This document shows positions 14,687 through 21,902 of a stretch of 25,151 nucleotides of DNA, one piece after another. This DNA comes from a virus: the IMG/VR virus record IMGVR_UViG_3300042473_000273, positions 1 to 25,151 of that record; one strand, 5' to 3'. Position numbers and translations under genes: made by a program. Positions within the stretch are counted from its first letter, which is position 1. Every line of letters begins with the position of its first letter. The notes under the pieces were generated by a model. That model searched no databases and was not told where the DNA came from. It saw only the letters and a list, made by a program, of their open reading frames with translations.

Positions 14687-15514
14687 ATGACTAATAAAGA
14701 ATTCTCACCAGATCCAGTATTTCACTCAGACGCCGGCAATACGTTTGTTCCGGACAACTACACACCTTTAGGCAAAGAAGTCTACATCAAGGCGGGCGAA
14801 GATATGTCTGACAAAGGTTATCAAGAAGCCTACTTTGCAGATGTAATCCGTACTAAGATGAAACGTGATAACAAACGTTTTTGGGCTGGCGACAATATAA
14901 GTGATTACCTACATGAAGGTGATAAAGATAAACTAATCGATGAAGCTACAGCAGCATTTGAACTAGTGCTTGATCGTTTGCTAATTGATCGAGAAAACGA
15001 TCCTAACTCAAAAGGTACTGCAAGACGACTTGCCAAGATGTACTTCAATGAAATCATGGAAGGTAGATATGAACCAGCACCAGATGCAACAGCTTTTCCA
15101 AATGACAGCGCCGATCGTTACGAAGGTATGCTTGTGGTACGTAGTGAGCTACGAAGTATGTGTTCTCATCACCACCAGCCTGTCTCTGGGGTTGCCTACA
15201 TCGGTATCATTGCCGCTAATAAACTTATTGGTCTCAGCAAGTATACCAGAATAGCACAGTGGTGTGCTCGCCGAGGAACACTGCAAGAAGAACTCTGTAA
15301 CGACATTGCCCGCGAAATAATGAAAGCAACTGAGTCGGAAAATGTAGCAGTGTACATACAAGCGATTCATGGATGTTGCGAGAATCGCGGCATTATGGCA
15401 CACTCTAGTCTAACACAGACTACAGTACTCAAAGGTGCATTTAATAGCGACATGGGTACAAAGAAAGAATTCTTTGATAACATTAAAATGCAACAAGAGT
15501 TTGCTCCACGATGA
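14687..15514 (+). CDS. folE: GTP cyclohydrolase I
   Basis: This enzyme opens GTP to dihydroneopterin triphosphate, the first step to 7-deazaguanines and to folate. The 275-residue protein has the zinc site CSHHH (Cys159, His162) and the partner Cys230 in HGCCENRG, plus the conserved IGLSKYTRIAQ (181-191), ARR-LQEEL and AVYIQAIHGC segments. About 95 N-terminal residues precede the core, longer than usual. AGGAG lies seven bases upstream of the ATG and a clear promoter precedes it. With queE and dpdA in the window, the 7-deazaguanine route is the likeliest role; feeding folate for thyX is an alternative. Confidence 0.95.
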   Translation: MTNKEFSPDPVFHSDAGNTFVPDNYTPLGKEVYIKAGEDMSDKGYQEAYFADVIRTKMKRDNKRFWAGDNISDYLHEGDKDKLIDEATAAFELVLDRLLIDRENDPNSKGTARRLAKMYFNEIMEGRYEPAPDATAFPNDSADRYEGMLVVRSELRSMCSHHHQPVSGVAYIGIIAANKLIGLSKYTRIAQWCARRGTLQEELCNDIAREIMKATESENVAVYIQAIHGCCENRGIMAHSSLTQTTVLKGAFNSDMGTKKEFFDNIKMQQEFAPR

Positions 15515-15684
15515 TTCCAAAATATCTATATACTATTAGATGGTCGCAACCATATGCTACATATCAAATGCGTCCATATCTAAGACAATTGCGTAACGAC
15601 TACGAAAAGGCCATCGAAGCACAATTAGAAAGAAAAGAATTTACACAGGCTATAGAAGTAATCGAAAGGATAATGAAGTTATGA
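15511..15684 (+). CDS. Micro-protein, unknown
   Basis: A 57-residue frame with ATGA overlaps at both ends fills the space between folE and the next gene. It is rich in Tyr, Arg and Gln at the start (YLYTIRWSQPYATYQ) and has a long charged helix afterwards (NDYEKAIEAQLERKEFTQAIEVIERIMKL). No family recognised. Confidence 0.65.
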   Translation: MIPKYLYTIRWSQPYATYQMRPYLRQLRNDYEKAIEAQLERKEFTQAIEVIERIMKL

Positions 15685-15977
15685 ACTGGTTAAAACAAAT
15701 GGTGGTTAAATGGGTTCGTGAGGATTGGGATAACGTTAGAGATCAACCCGATTGTTATTCCACTTCTAAAAATAGTATTAGTGTTAGTACAAGAGATGTC
15801 AACAGTGATCCTACACTACAATTCAAAGTATATAATGCCATTGGTGGCAAGGTTGTAGAGTTTAGCCGGTACGATCGTCAGAAAGATCGTAACTTCCACG
15901 ATATCTACATTATTGGAAAAGATGAAGATTTTGGTGAGAAGATAGCTAAGATTGCTATGCTAGAGGTTCTTAAATGA
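15681..15977 (+). CDS. Conserved phage protein, unknown
   Basis: The 98-residue product starts with an amphipathic Trp/Lys helix (NWLKQMVVKWVREDW), followed by beta-rich sequence (ISVSTRDV, LQFKVYNAIGGKVVEFSRYD, DIYIIGKDED) and a closing helix. It looks like a small alpha/beta phage protein of the marine T4-like type. Function unknown. ATGA overlaps join it to both neighbours. Confidence 0.75.
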   Translation: MNWLKQMVVKWVREDWDNVRDQPDCYSTSKNSISVSTRDVNSDPTLQFKVYNAIGGKVVEFSRYDRQKDRNFHDIYIIGKDEDFGEKIAKIAMLEVLK

Positions 15978-16315
15978 CTCCGCAGATTCCAGCCGAGGGT
16001 ATACTAAAAACGAACGACTGGGGCAATTCAAAAGTCTACCGGATTGCTTGTAATTGCGGTGACGAAAATCACAATCACAACATGTGGGTGGAAGCAGATG
16101 ATTGCGACATTGTTGTGACCATTTATACCACAGGCAAAACAAACTGGTGGAGCAAAGCACGATGGTATCATATTTGGACATTGCTAACTAAAGGCTATAT
16201 AGATACTGAATCAGCAGTACACTTAACCAAACAACAAGCTCTTAACTATGCAAGTGTGTTACAATTAGCAATTAGCGATGTAGAAGATTTTAGGAAACAA
16301 AATGTCAAAAATTAA
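15974..16315 (+). CDS. Conserved protein with Cys/His cluster, unknown
   Basis: The 113-residue product has CNCGDENHNHNMWVE near residues 26-40, a possible zinc-binding cluster, followed by strands (DIVVTIYTTG) and a Trp-rich stretch (NWWSKARWYHIWTLL). The C-terminal half is helical. No family is recognised. It overlaps queE by 14 bases and may be co-translated, but nothing ties it to the QueE reaction. Confidence 0.7.
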   Translation: MTPQIPAEGILKTNDWGNSKVYRIACNCGDENHNHNMWVEADDCDIVVTIYTTGKTNWWSKARWYHIWTLLTKGYIDTESAVHLTKQQALNYASVLQLAISDVEDFRKQNVKN

Positions 16316-17153
16316 AATAGCAGAATTATTTTATAGTATTCAAGGAGAAGGACGCTACATGGGTGTTCCGTCTGTGTTTTTACGCACATTTGGTTGCAAC
16401 TTTACCTGTGACGGATTTGGCATGCCACGTGGCGAGCAAAGCAAAGAACGTGATTTCATTGCGGCCGATATTAAAAAGTTTTTCAAATACGAAGACTTGC
16501 CACTAGTGAGTTCAGGATGTGATAGTTACGCCAGTTGGGATCCACGTTTTAAAGATCTAAGTCCAATGCTCACAAGCGATGCTATTGCAGAACGCATTAT
16601 GGAAATTCTTCCATACAAGACATGGGTAGACGAGCACTTGGTTATCACAGGTGGCGAACCACTACTAGGTTGGCAACGTGCTTATCCTGAATTGTTGGAT
16701 CATGTTTATATGAAACAATTGAAGGAAATTACTTTTGAAACAAACGGTACTCAACCGCTTACACCAGAATTTAAAGAATACTTGCAAGATTGGTCTATGC
16801 AGATTCCAGGCGAACGTTGTGTAACATTTAGCGTGAGTGCTAAACTTCCAGCAAGTGGCGAGAATTGGTTTGACGCTATTCGCCCGGAAGTTGTGTGTGA
16901 GTACGAAGAAGTAGGTGTAGTGTATCTTAAATTTGTAGTAGCAACAGCGGAAGATATCATTGATGCAGAACACGCTGTTGACGAATTTAGAGAAGCAGGA
17001 TTTAACGGACACGTTTATCTAATGCCGGTAGGTGGTGTAGAAAGTGTTTATACACTTAACGCAAAGAATGTAGCACTGGCAGCTATGAAGCGTGGATGGC
17101 GATACAGCGATAGATTACAAGTGCCATTGTTTAAAAACGAGTGGGGTACTTGA
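16302..17153 (+). CDS. queE: 7-carboxy-7-deazaguanine synthase (radical SAM)
   Basis: QueE rearranges 6-carboxytetrahydropterin to 7-carboxy-7-deazaguanine using S-adenosylmethionine and a 4Fe-4S cluster. The 283-residue product has the QueE opening SIQGEGRYMGVPSVFLRTFGCNF and the SAM-binding GGEP (117-120) followed by FETNGT. The cluster cysteines are unusual: Cys32 and Cys36 keep CX3C, but the position three residues later is Phe, and the next Cys is Cys73 in SGCDSYASW. The motif would be CX3CX36C with an insertion. AGGA stands upstream of the ATG and the start overlaps the preceding gene by 14 bases. Confidence 0.92.
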   Translation: MSKIKIAELFYSIQGEGRYMGVPSVFLRTFGCNFTCDGFGMPRGEQSKERDFIAADIKKFFKYEDLPLVSSGCDSYASWDPRFKDLSPMLTSDAIAERIMEILPYKTWVDEHLVITGGEPLLGWQRAYPELLDHVYMKQLKEITFETNGTQPLTPEFKEYLQDWSMQIPGERCVTFSVSAKLPASGENWFDAIRPEVVCEYEEVGVVYLKFVVATAEDIIDAEHAVDEFREAGFNGHVYLMPVGGVESVYTLNAKNVALAAMKRGWRYSDRLQVPLFKNEWGT

Positions 17154-17605
17154 TGTTAACCAAATTCTTTAAACGTATAACTGGTTTGGATAAGGTTGAA
17201 CAGGCACTTATCGAAACACAGGCTAAATTGGTAACAACTGTAGACGAAACTGCCAAACATTTAAAAGAAGCTGAAGATGCAAAAGCGGCCGAAATACAGG
17301 CCAAATTGACTCCAAAAGAACGTGCAACTGCCAAAGGCGAATCCTGGGTTGCTGTACTGAATACACATGTCAACAAAGATAATATCAGAAATGGCTTTTT
17401 TGAGCTTGACTGGAATGCCGAGTTTGTAGTACAATTAAAACAAGAAGGCTATGGGTTTGAAGGCGATCCGGATGAAGAGATCGTGGATCGTTGGTTCAAA
17501 GATCTAGCCCGAAACGTGCTAGCCGACGAAGGTCAAGATACTACTCGTGGTGCTGGCTATATTAATGTAAGAAAATTGCCGGGTGGCAAATCGGAAATTG
17601 AATGA
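17153..17605 (+). CDS. Conserved phage protein with N-terminal coiled coil
   Basis: The 150-residue product starts at a TGATG overlap with the queE stop. An N-terminal charged helix, about 1-65 (KVEQALIETQAKLVTTVDETAKHLKEAEDAKAAEIQAK has heptad character), precedes a compact domain (SWVAVLNTHVNKDNIRNGFFELDWNAEFVVQLKQEGYGFEGDPDEEIVDRWFKDLARNVL). No function is known. It is joined by ATGA to the RNase H-like gene, so a replication-related role is possible but unsupported. Confidence 0.75.
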   Translation: MLTKFFKRITGLDKVEQALIETQAKLVTTVDETAKHLKEAEDAKAAEIQAKLTPKERATAKGESWVAVLNTHVNKDNIRNGFFELDWNAEFVVQLKQEGYGFEGDPDEEIVDRWFKDLARNVLADEGQDTTRGAGYINVRKLPGGKSEIE

Positions 17606-18618
17606 CATATATTATTGTTGATACTGCTAACACATTCTTTCGTGCTAGACACGTTGTACAAGGTGCTGCCGATATTAAACTTGGCATGGCATTCCATATT
17701 ACATTTAACAGTATCAAGAAAGCATGGAAAGACTTTGGCGGCACTCATGTAGTGTTCTGCCTCGAAGGTCGCTCATGGCGTAAAGATTTTTACACTCCTT
17801 ACAAAGCTAATCGAACTGCTGTACGTGCGGCACATACTGCCAAGGAAGCAGAAGAAGAAAAGATCTTCTGGGAAGCGTTTGATGAGTTTAAAAACTTTGT
17901 AGCAGAGAAAACTAACTGCACAGTAATGCAACATCCTCGCTTAGAAGCAGATGATTTGATCGCAGGTTGGGTACAAGCACATCCAACCGACAAGCACGTG
18001 ATCATTTCAACAGACGGAGATTTTGCACAATTGATTACACACAATGTTAGTCAATATAACGGTGTAGGCGATTTACATATTACTCACGAAGGCACCTTTG
18101 ATGCTAAGGGCAAACCTGTTAAAGATAAAAAGACAGGATTACCAAAGGCTGCACAAGATCCAGAATGGATGCTGTTTGAAAAATGTATGCGTGGTGATAC
18201 AAGCGACAATGTGTTTAGTGCTTTCCCAGGTGTGCGTACTAAAGGTTCAAAGAATAAAGTTGGTCTTACTGAAGCATTCGAAGACCGTAAATCCAAAGGA
18301 TATAGTTGGAACAATCTCATGTTGCAACGTTGGGTTGACCACAATGGACAAGAACATCGTGTTATGGAAGACTATCAACGTAATGTACAGTTATGCGATT
18401 TAACTGCACAACCCGACGATATTAAAGAACATATACGTGAAACAATTGCAACACATGCAGTACCAAAGACAGTAGACCAAGTTGGTATCCGCATGTTAAA
18501 ATTCTGCAACAGTTACGACATGAAAAAGATTGCTGATAATATTCAATCATATGCTGAACCTTTTCAAGCAAGATATCCGCTTACAAAAGCGGCATTAAAT
18601 TTATTCGAGGAGAATTAA
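17602..18618 (+). CDS. rnh: RNase H-type 5'-3' exonuclease (FEN/PIN family)
   Basis: T4 RNase H is a flap/5' nuclease that removes RNA primers. This 338-residue protein has the family's metal-binding acids in order: Asp7 in IIVDTANT, Glu115/Asp117/Asp118 in EADDLIAG, Asp138/Asp140 in STDGDFAQL, and Asp199/Asp202 in RGDTSDNVFSAFPGV, the last leading into the DNA-binding helical region. The basic SWRKDFYTPYKANR (58-71) matches the helical-arch entry of FEN proteins. T4 RNase H has 305 residues. It starts at an ATGA overlap and complements polymerase and clamp for lagging-strand work. Confidence 0.9.
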   Translation: MTYIIVDTANTFFRARHVVQGAADIKLGMAFHITFNSIKKAWKDFGGTHVVFCLEGRSWRKDFYTPYKANRTAVRAAHTAKEAEEEKIFWEAFDEFKNFVAEKTNCTVMQHPRLEADDLIAGWVQAHPTDKHVIISTDGDFAQLITHNVSQYNGVGDLHITHEGTFDAKGKPVKDKKTGLPKAAQDPEWMLFEKCMRGDTSDNVFSAFPGVRTKGSKNKVGLTEAFEDRKSKGYSWNNLMLQRWVDHNGQEHRVMEDYQRNVQLCDLTAQPDDIKEHIRETIATHAVPKTVDQVGIRMLKFCNSYDMKKIADNIQSYAEPFQARYPLTKAALNLFEEN

Positions 18619-18619
18619 T

Positions 18620-19126
18620 ATGTCTAAAGTATATCTAATCAAACCACTTGAAAAGAAAAGCATTGTTTATCATGTGGAAATGTTTCGTGGTAACAAAGAC
18701 GGTTCTGTAAGTTGGTTTAACATCGACGAAACTTATCGCTGGGGGCAGGGCTTTGTTGAAGGTGACTTAGATTGCAATCTTCCTTGGCAAGGTGACAACG
18801 TTGCCTACGCTCGAGCAGATGTAGGTTGGGGTTGTGAGTTTGATGACAGCGTCAGCGTTGAGTGGGAATTCAGTGATGACATCGGCGAACTAGAACAGCA
18901 AGAACTCAAAGAATTGTACTACGAAGGTGGTGCAGGTTGGTTATTCGACGGAGAGCATGAATGGGCAGAAGAAGACACTGCCGTGCATATTATTGCACCG
19001 TATCAAATTGACCTGTGCGAAGATGATGGTACAGTTATTGAAGAAAATATAAAATTATCAAAACGTCCAACAAGTGCAGAAATTAAAGCATCTTTTGCAC
19101 AGTGGCCGTTTCCAACTGAAGAATAA
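18620..19126 (+). CDS. Acidic conserved phage protein, unknown
   Basis: The 168-residue product is strongly acidic and Trp/Gly-rich, with GWGCEFDDSVSVEWEFSDD and GGAGWLFDGEHEWAEEDTAVHIIAPYQIDL. It has no recognised catalytic site. The acidity would fit a protein mimicking or binding basic partners, but this is only a compositional remark. GGAG eight bases before the ATG is a clear ribosome site, and the gap to the nuclease gene is one base. Confidence 0.75.
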   Translation: MSKVYLIKPLEKKSIVYHVEMFRGNKDGSVSWFNIDETYRWGQGFVEGDLDCNLPWQGDNVAYARADVGWGCEFDDSVSVEWEFSDDIGELEQQELKELYYEGGAGWLFDGEHEWAEEDTAVHIIAPYQIDLCEDDGTVIEENIKLSKRPTSAEIKASFAQWPFPTEE

Positions 19127-19200
19127 AAATGTATATTACAGAAGAATGTGTTTATAAAGAAACATGTCCCAATAAGACAGATAATTGTGAGGAAAGAACA

Positions 19201-19683
19201 ATGACAGATATATACGCAAAACCTATTGTTGACGGCAAGTTTTGGATTGTAGAGCAAGACGGTACTAAAATTGCTACACTACACAAGAAAGAAAACAATA
19301 AATTTATTCTCAGTAGCACTAATGGCGAAGTTATGTTTAACAAGAAAGAAGATTTGACCAAGCAATTTGGCAGTAATTTCTTTTTAAAAAATACAAAAGT
19401 CAAAGTAACTGCTGTGGAAGAAACACACGAGTGTCACGGATATCCAACACTGTGTTCGCCATTCAACAGCATGTATGATGTTAGACGTAAATTGCCCTTG
19501 TTTACCAAAAGCGAACAAAGCAAGAGTCTGTATTGTGCGGGCTATTATGTTATTAAGTTTAACAAAGGCTGGGTCAAGAGTTTTTGCCCAAAAGCAATTA
19601 CAATCGAACGGTATCCTTACAAGGGTCCGTTTAAAGATAAATTCGAAATGAAGGCAATTCTTACCAATGCAAAATCCGATTAA
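19201..19683 (+). CDS. Conserved phage protein, unknown
   Basis: The 160-residue product begins MTDIYAKPIVDGKFWIVEQDGTKIATL, a beta-rich start, followed by Cys/His residues (ETHECHGYPTLCSPF) and a C-terminal basic portion. I chose ATG 19201 because GAGGAAAG lies five bases upstream; an in-frame ATG at 19129 would add 24 Cys-containing residues but has no ribosome site. The 74 bases between 19127 and 19200 would otherwise be a leader. Function unknown. Confidence 0.75.
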   Translation: MTDIYAKPIVDGKFWIVEQDGTKIATLHKKENNKFILSSTNGEVMFNKKEDLTKQFGSNFFLKNTKVKVTAVEETHECHGYPTLCSPFNSMYDVRRKLPLFTKSEQSKSLYCAGYYVIKFNKGWVKSFCPKAITIERYPYKGPFKDKFEMKAILTNAKSD

Positions 19684-19915
19684 TACCAGCCCTGTTGCAC
19701 AGTTTATCCAGGCAATGAGAGCGGCTGAGTTGGGTCAGCAAAAAGAAGTCAAGTTGTCTATCCAGCAAGCACGATTGCTAAGTCTAACACTGACCGAAAT
19801 GTTAGACAAGTTAAATCGTGACTTAGAAACTGTTTATAACGCGGTTAAAAGCAATTCTGCTACAGAAGTTATAAATGTACAAATGGATGGCGGCGGGTTT
19901 GGTGAGTCAAAATAA
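19667..19915 (+). CDS. Small helical conserved phage protein
   Basis: The 82-residue product is mainly helical: VAQFIQAMRAAELGQQKEVKLSIQQARLLSLTLTEMLDKLNRDLETVYNAV, followed by a short glycine-rich end (MDGGGFGESK). I associate the IQQARLLSLTLTE segment with a small protein common in marine T4-like phages, function unknown. It overlaps the preceding gene by 17 bases without a clear ribosome site. Confidence 0.75.
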   Translation: MQNPINTSPVAQFIQAMRAAELGQQKEVKLSIQQARLLSLTLTEMLDKLNRDLETVYNAVKSNSATEVINVQMDGGGFGESK

Positions 19916-19923
19916 GGATAAAT

Positions 19924-19952
19924 ATATGCGTATATTATCAGGATACGCATAT
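19924..19952 (+). promoter_or_regulatory. Perfect 10-bp hairpin immediately before a start codon
   Basis: ATATGCGTAT (19924-19933) pairs with ATACGCATAT (19943-19952) around a 9-base loop, ending one base before ATG 19954. The loop end carries AGG (19940-19942), the likely ribosome site of the next gene, so the structure could hide or present it. ATAAATA (19918-19924), like a T4 late-promoter core, lies at its left edge. There is no T-run for a terminator. Confidence 0.6.
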
Positions 19953-19953
19953 T

Positions 19954-20238
19954 ATGTCGAGACCAAAACCCAAAGTACTTTTAGAGTACACTAACAAGAA
20001 GACCTATAAAGCCGAGCAGGTTTTAGAGGCAGAAGCCATTTGGGCTGTGTTCTATAAGAACGAGCCGTTTAATTTAAAATCGTTTAACAGTCTTACCTCC
20101 TATCCTGGCCCTAAGTATAAAAAAGTATCATTTAGCAACCCTGGACATGCTAGAAATCTTGCTAAAAAATTGAATTTAACATTTGGCACAACCGACTTTC
20201 AAGTTGTTAAGCTAACAAGTGGCACAGTCGTTAAATGA
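19954..20238 (+). CDS. Conserved phage protein, unknown
   Basis: The 94-residue basic product (MSRPKPKVLLEYTNKKTYKAEQVLEAEAIWAVFY) contains YPGPKYKKVSFSNPGHARNLAKKLN, which looks conserved in marine T4-like phages as I remember them. The Lys richness suits nucleic-acid binding, but no family is assigned. Its ATG follows a perfect hairpin. It is joined by ATGA to the next gene. Confidence 0.8.
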   Translation: MSRPKPKVLLEYTNKKTYKAEQVLEAEAIWAVFYKNEPFNLKSFNSLTSYPGPKYKKVSFSNPGHARNLAKKLNLTFGTTDFQVVKLTSGTVVK

Positions 20239-20624
20239 TAACAAGAACTGCATTGACTAAGATATTTTTACAACAATGGGGTAAGAGTACAGATGATGCT
20301 AATATAAACTTGTACAGCCATAAATGGTGGCAATCTAATCGTGTTAATAAACCAAATGCATTCCGTCTAAGTGACGACGGTTATGAGTTTTTGGTTAAGG
20401 AATTGGAACTTAAAGAATACGAAATTCCATTTACCGAACCAATCGAACTTAGTCCGCAAACAATTATCTTTTTGGAGAGGTATGTGGATTGTCCATATTA
20501 CCTTACTAACCAAAGTATTACCGTTTTTGCCGAAAGAAAAGGGTTTGAATTGATGTTGTTTTCGGACGACATCCGTAAATTTGGTTTGGTTAAGGCCATG
20601 ACCGAACGCCAAAAAGAATTGTAA
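20235..20624 (+). CDS. Conserved phage protein, unknown
   Basis: The 129-residue product begins MITRTALTKIFLQQWGKSTDDANINLYSHKWWQ and contains ANAFRLSDDGYEFL-like helix-turn sequence (residues about 37-55) and FLERYVDCPYYLTNQSITVFAERKGFELMLF. The helix-rich start followed by 'RLSDDGYEFL' recalls winged-helix proteins, but the match is too weak to name. It is the last gene before a strong promoter. Confidence 0.75.
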   Translation: MITRTALTKIFLQQWGKSTDDANINLYSHKWWQSNRVNKPNAFRLSDDGYEFLVKELELKEYEIPFTEPIELSPQTIIFLERYVDCPYYLTNQSITVFAERKGFELMLFSDDIRKFGLVKAMTERQKEL

Positions 20625-20652
20625 ATTTTGGCAAAAACTTCTTAAAAAGCAC

Positions 20653-20681
20653 TTGACTCTTCTCCTATTCCGCTGTATAAT
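20653..20681 (+). promoter_or_regulatory. Sigma70-like promoter for the MoxR-type ATPase gene
   Basis: -35 TTGACT (20653-20658), 17-bp spacer, -10 TATAAT (20676-20681), then ACATACATA. A leader of about 50 bases with TTAGTT/AACTAA arms (20698-20703, 20719-20724) runs to AGGA and ATG 20737. Confidence 0.85.
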
Positions 20682-20736
20682 ACATACATAAACAGCGTTA
20701 GTTCAACAACATTTTTTTAACTAAGATAGGAAATAT

Positions 20737-21828
20737 ATGAGCGAGATCCTTAGCCGCACAGTCGGCCCAAAAAATGCCAAAAAGTCTTTGCGTAAGGCTT
20801 TTAAAAATCAGCGTCCAATCTTTATCTGGGGACCTCCAGGAATTGGCAAGTCCGACATTATTAAACAGTTGGGCGAAGAACTTGACGCTCACGTTATTGA
20901 CGTGCGTTTGAGCCTGTGGGAACCTACTGACATTAAAGGTATTCCTTACTTTGATAGCAATGTTAATAAAATGGTTTGGGCACCTCCCAGCGAATTGCCC
21001 GACGAAGAGTTTGCCAAAAAGCACAAGAAGATTGTGCTGTTCTTGGACGAAATGAACAGTGCGGCTCCTAGTGTACAGGCCGCGGCTTATCAGTTAATTT
21101 TGAATCGCCGTGTTGGTACTTATAAACTGCCAGACAATGTTGTTATGGTAGCGGCTGGTAATCGTGAAACTGACAAGGGTGTGACATTCCGTATGCCTGC
21201 TCCGTTGGCTAACCGCTTTGTTCACCTGGAAATGACTGTTGAGTGGGACGACTACTTTGAGTGGGCCGCTGAAAACAAGGTTCACAAGGACGTGGTTGGT
21301 TTCCTGAGCTTCAGTAAAAAGGACTTGTACGACTTTGATCCAAAGTCTAGCTCACGTGCTTTTGCTACTCCACGCTCTTGGTCTTTTGTATCCGAACTGT
21401 TGCATGACGATGACTGCGATAACGAAACATTGACTGATTTGGTGTCGGGCTCAGTTGGTGAAGGTCTTGCTATTAAGTTTATGGCACACCGTAAACACTC
21501 TAGCAAAATGCCTAACCCTACAGACATTTTGAATGGTAAAGTTAAGAAGATGGAGTCAAAAGAAATTTCGGCCATGTACTCTTTGACTGTGTCCCTGTGC
21601 TACGAATTGAAAGATTCATGCGACAAGAAAGCTAAAAACTGGAATGAACAAGTTAATAACTTCTTCCAGTTTATTATGGATAACTTTGAAACAGAATTGG
21701 TTATAATGGGAACTAAATTGGCGTTGAGTACTTACAAATTGCCATTGGATCCAGATGAAATCGAATGCTTTGACAAGTTCCATGCCAAATTTGGCAAGTA
21801 CATTGCGGCCGCAACTGACAAGAATTAA
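20737..21828 (+). CDS. MoxR-type AAA+ ATPase
   Basis: The 363-residue protein has Walker A GPPGIGKS (32-39), Walker B VLFLDE (100-105) and sensor-1 AAGNRE (139-144), followed by RMPAPLANRFVHLEM (152-166) with the likely arginine finger. This arrangement is that of MoxR/RavA-like ATPases, which act as chaperones to activate or remodel partners. It lies directly before a von Willebrand A protein gene, the usual partner arrangement for MoxR. Each of the two genes has its own promoter. The phage-encoded target is unknown. Confidence 0.88.
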   Translation: MSEILSRTVGPKNAKKSLRKAFKNQRPIFIWGPPGIGKSDIIKQLGEELDAHVIDVRLSLWEPTDIKGIPYFDSNVNKMVWAPPSELPDEEFAKKHKKIVLFLDEMNSAAPSVQAAAYQLILNRRVGTYKLPDNVVMVAAGNRETDKGVTFRMPAPLANRFVHLEMTVEWDDYFEWAAENKVHKDVVGFLSFSKKDLYDFDPKSSSRAFATPRSWSFVSELLHDDDCDNETLTDLVSGSVGEGLAIKFMAHRKHSSKMPNPTDILNGKVKKMESKEISAMYSLTVSLCYELKDSCDKKAKNWNEQVNNFFQFIMDNFETELVIMGTKLALSTYKLPLDPDEIECFDKFHAKFGKYIAAATDKN

Positions 21829-21844
21829 TTCAGTTTAGCACTAT

Positions 21845-21873
21845 TTGACACCTCCTTCGGGAGGTGTTATACT
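21845..21873 (+). promoter_or_regulatory. Sigma70-like promoter whose spacer is a TTCG hairpin
   Basis: -35 TTGACA (21845-21850) and -10 TATACT (21868-21873) are 17 bp apart. ACACCTCC (21848-21855) and GGAGGTGT (21860-21867) form a perfect 8-bp stem with a TTCG tetraloop that fills the spacer and enters the -35 box. It drives the VWA gene at 21903. Confidence 0.8.
21848..21867 (+). terminator. Possible terminator hairpin overlapping a promoter
   Basis: The C(TTCG)G-capped 8-bp stem lies 20 bases after the MoxR-type gene stop. Such ultra-stable tetraloops are common in T4 terminators, but here no T-run follows (TATACTATATAC), so it may only attenuate or protect the upstream transcript's 3' end. 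Confidence 0.4.
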
Positions 21874-21902
21874 ATATACATAGTAAACATTCAGGAGCAA
21901 AT

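Noticed and set aside
20698-20724. TTAGTT/AACTAA arms and a run of seven T in the MoxR-gene leader
   Set aside because: The 15-base loop and 6-bp A/T stem are weak, and the T-run falls inside the loop and not after the stem, so it is not a terminator.
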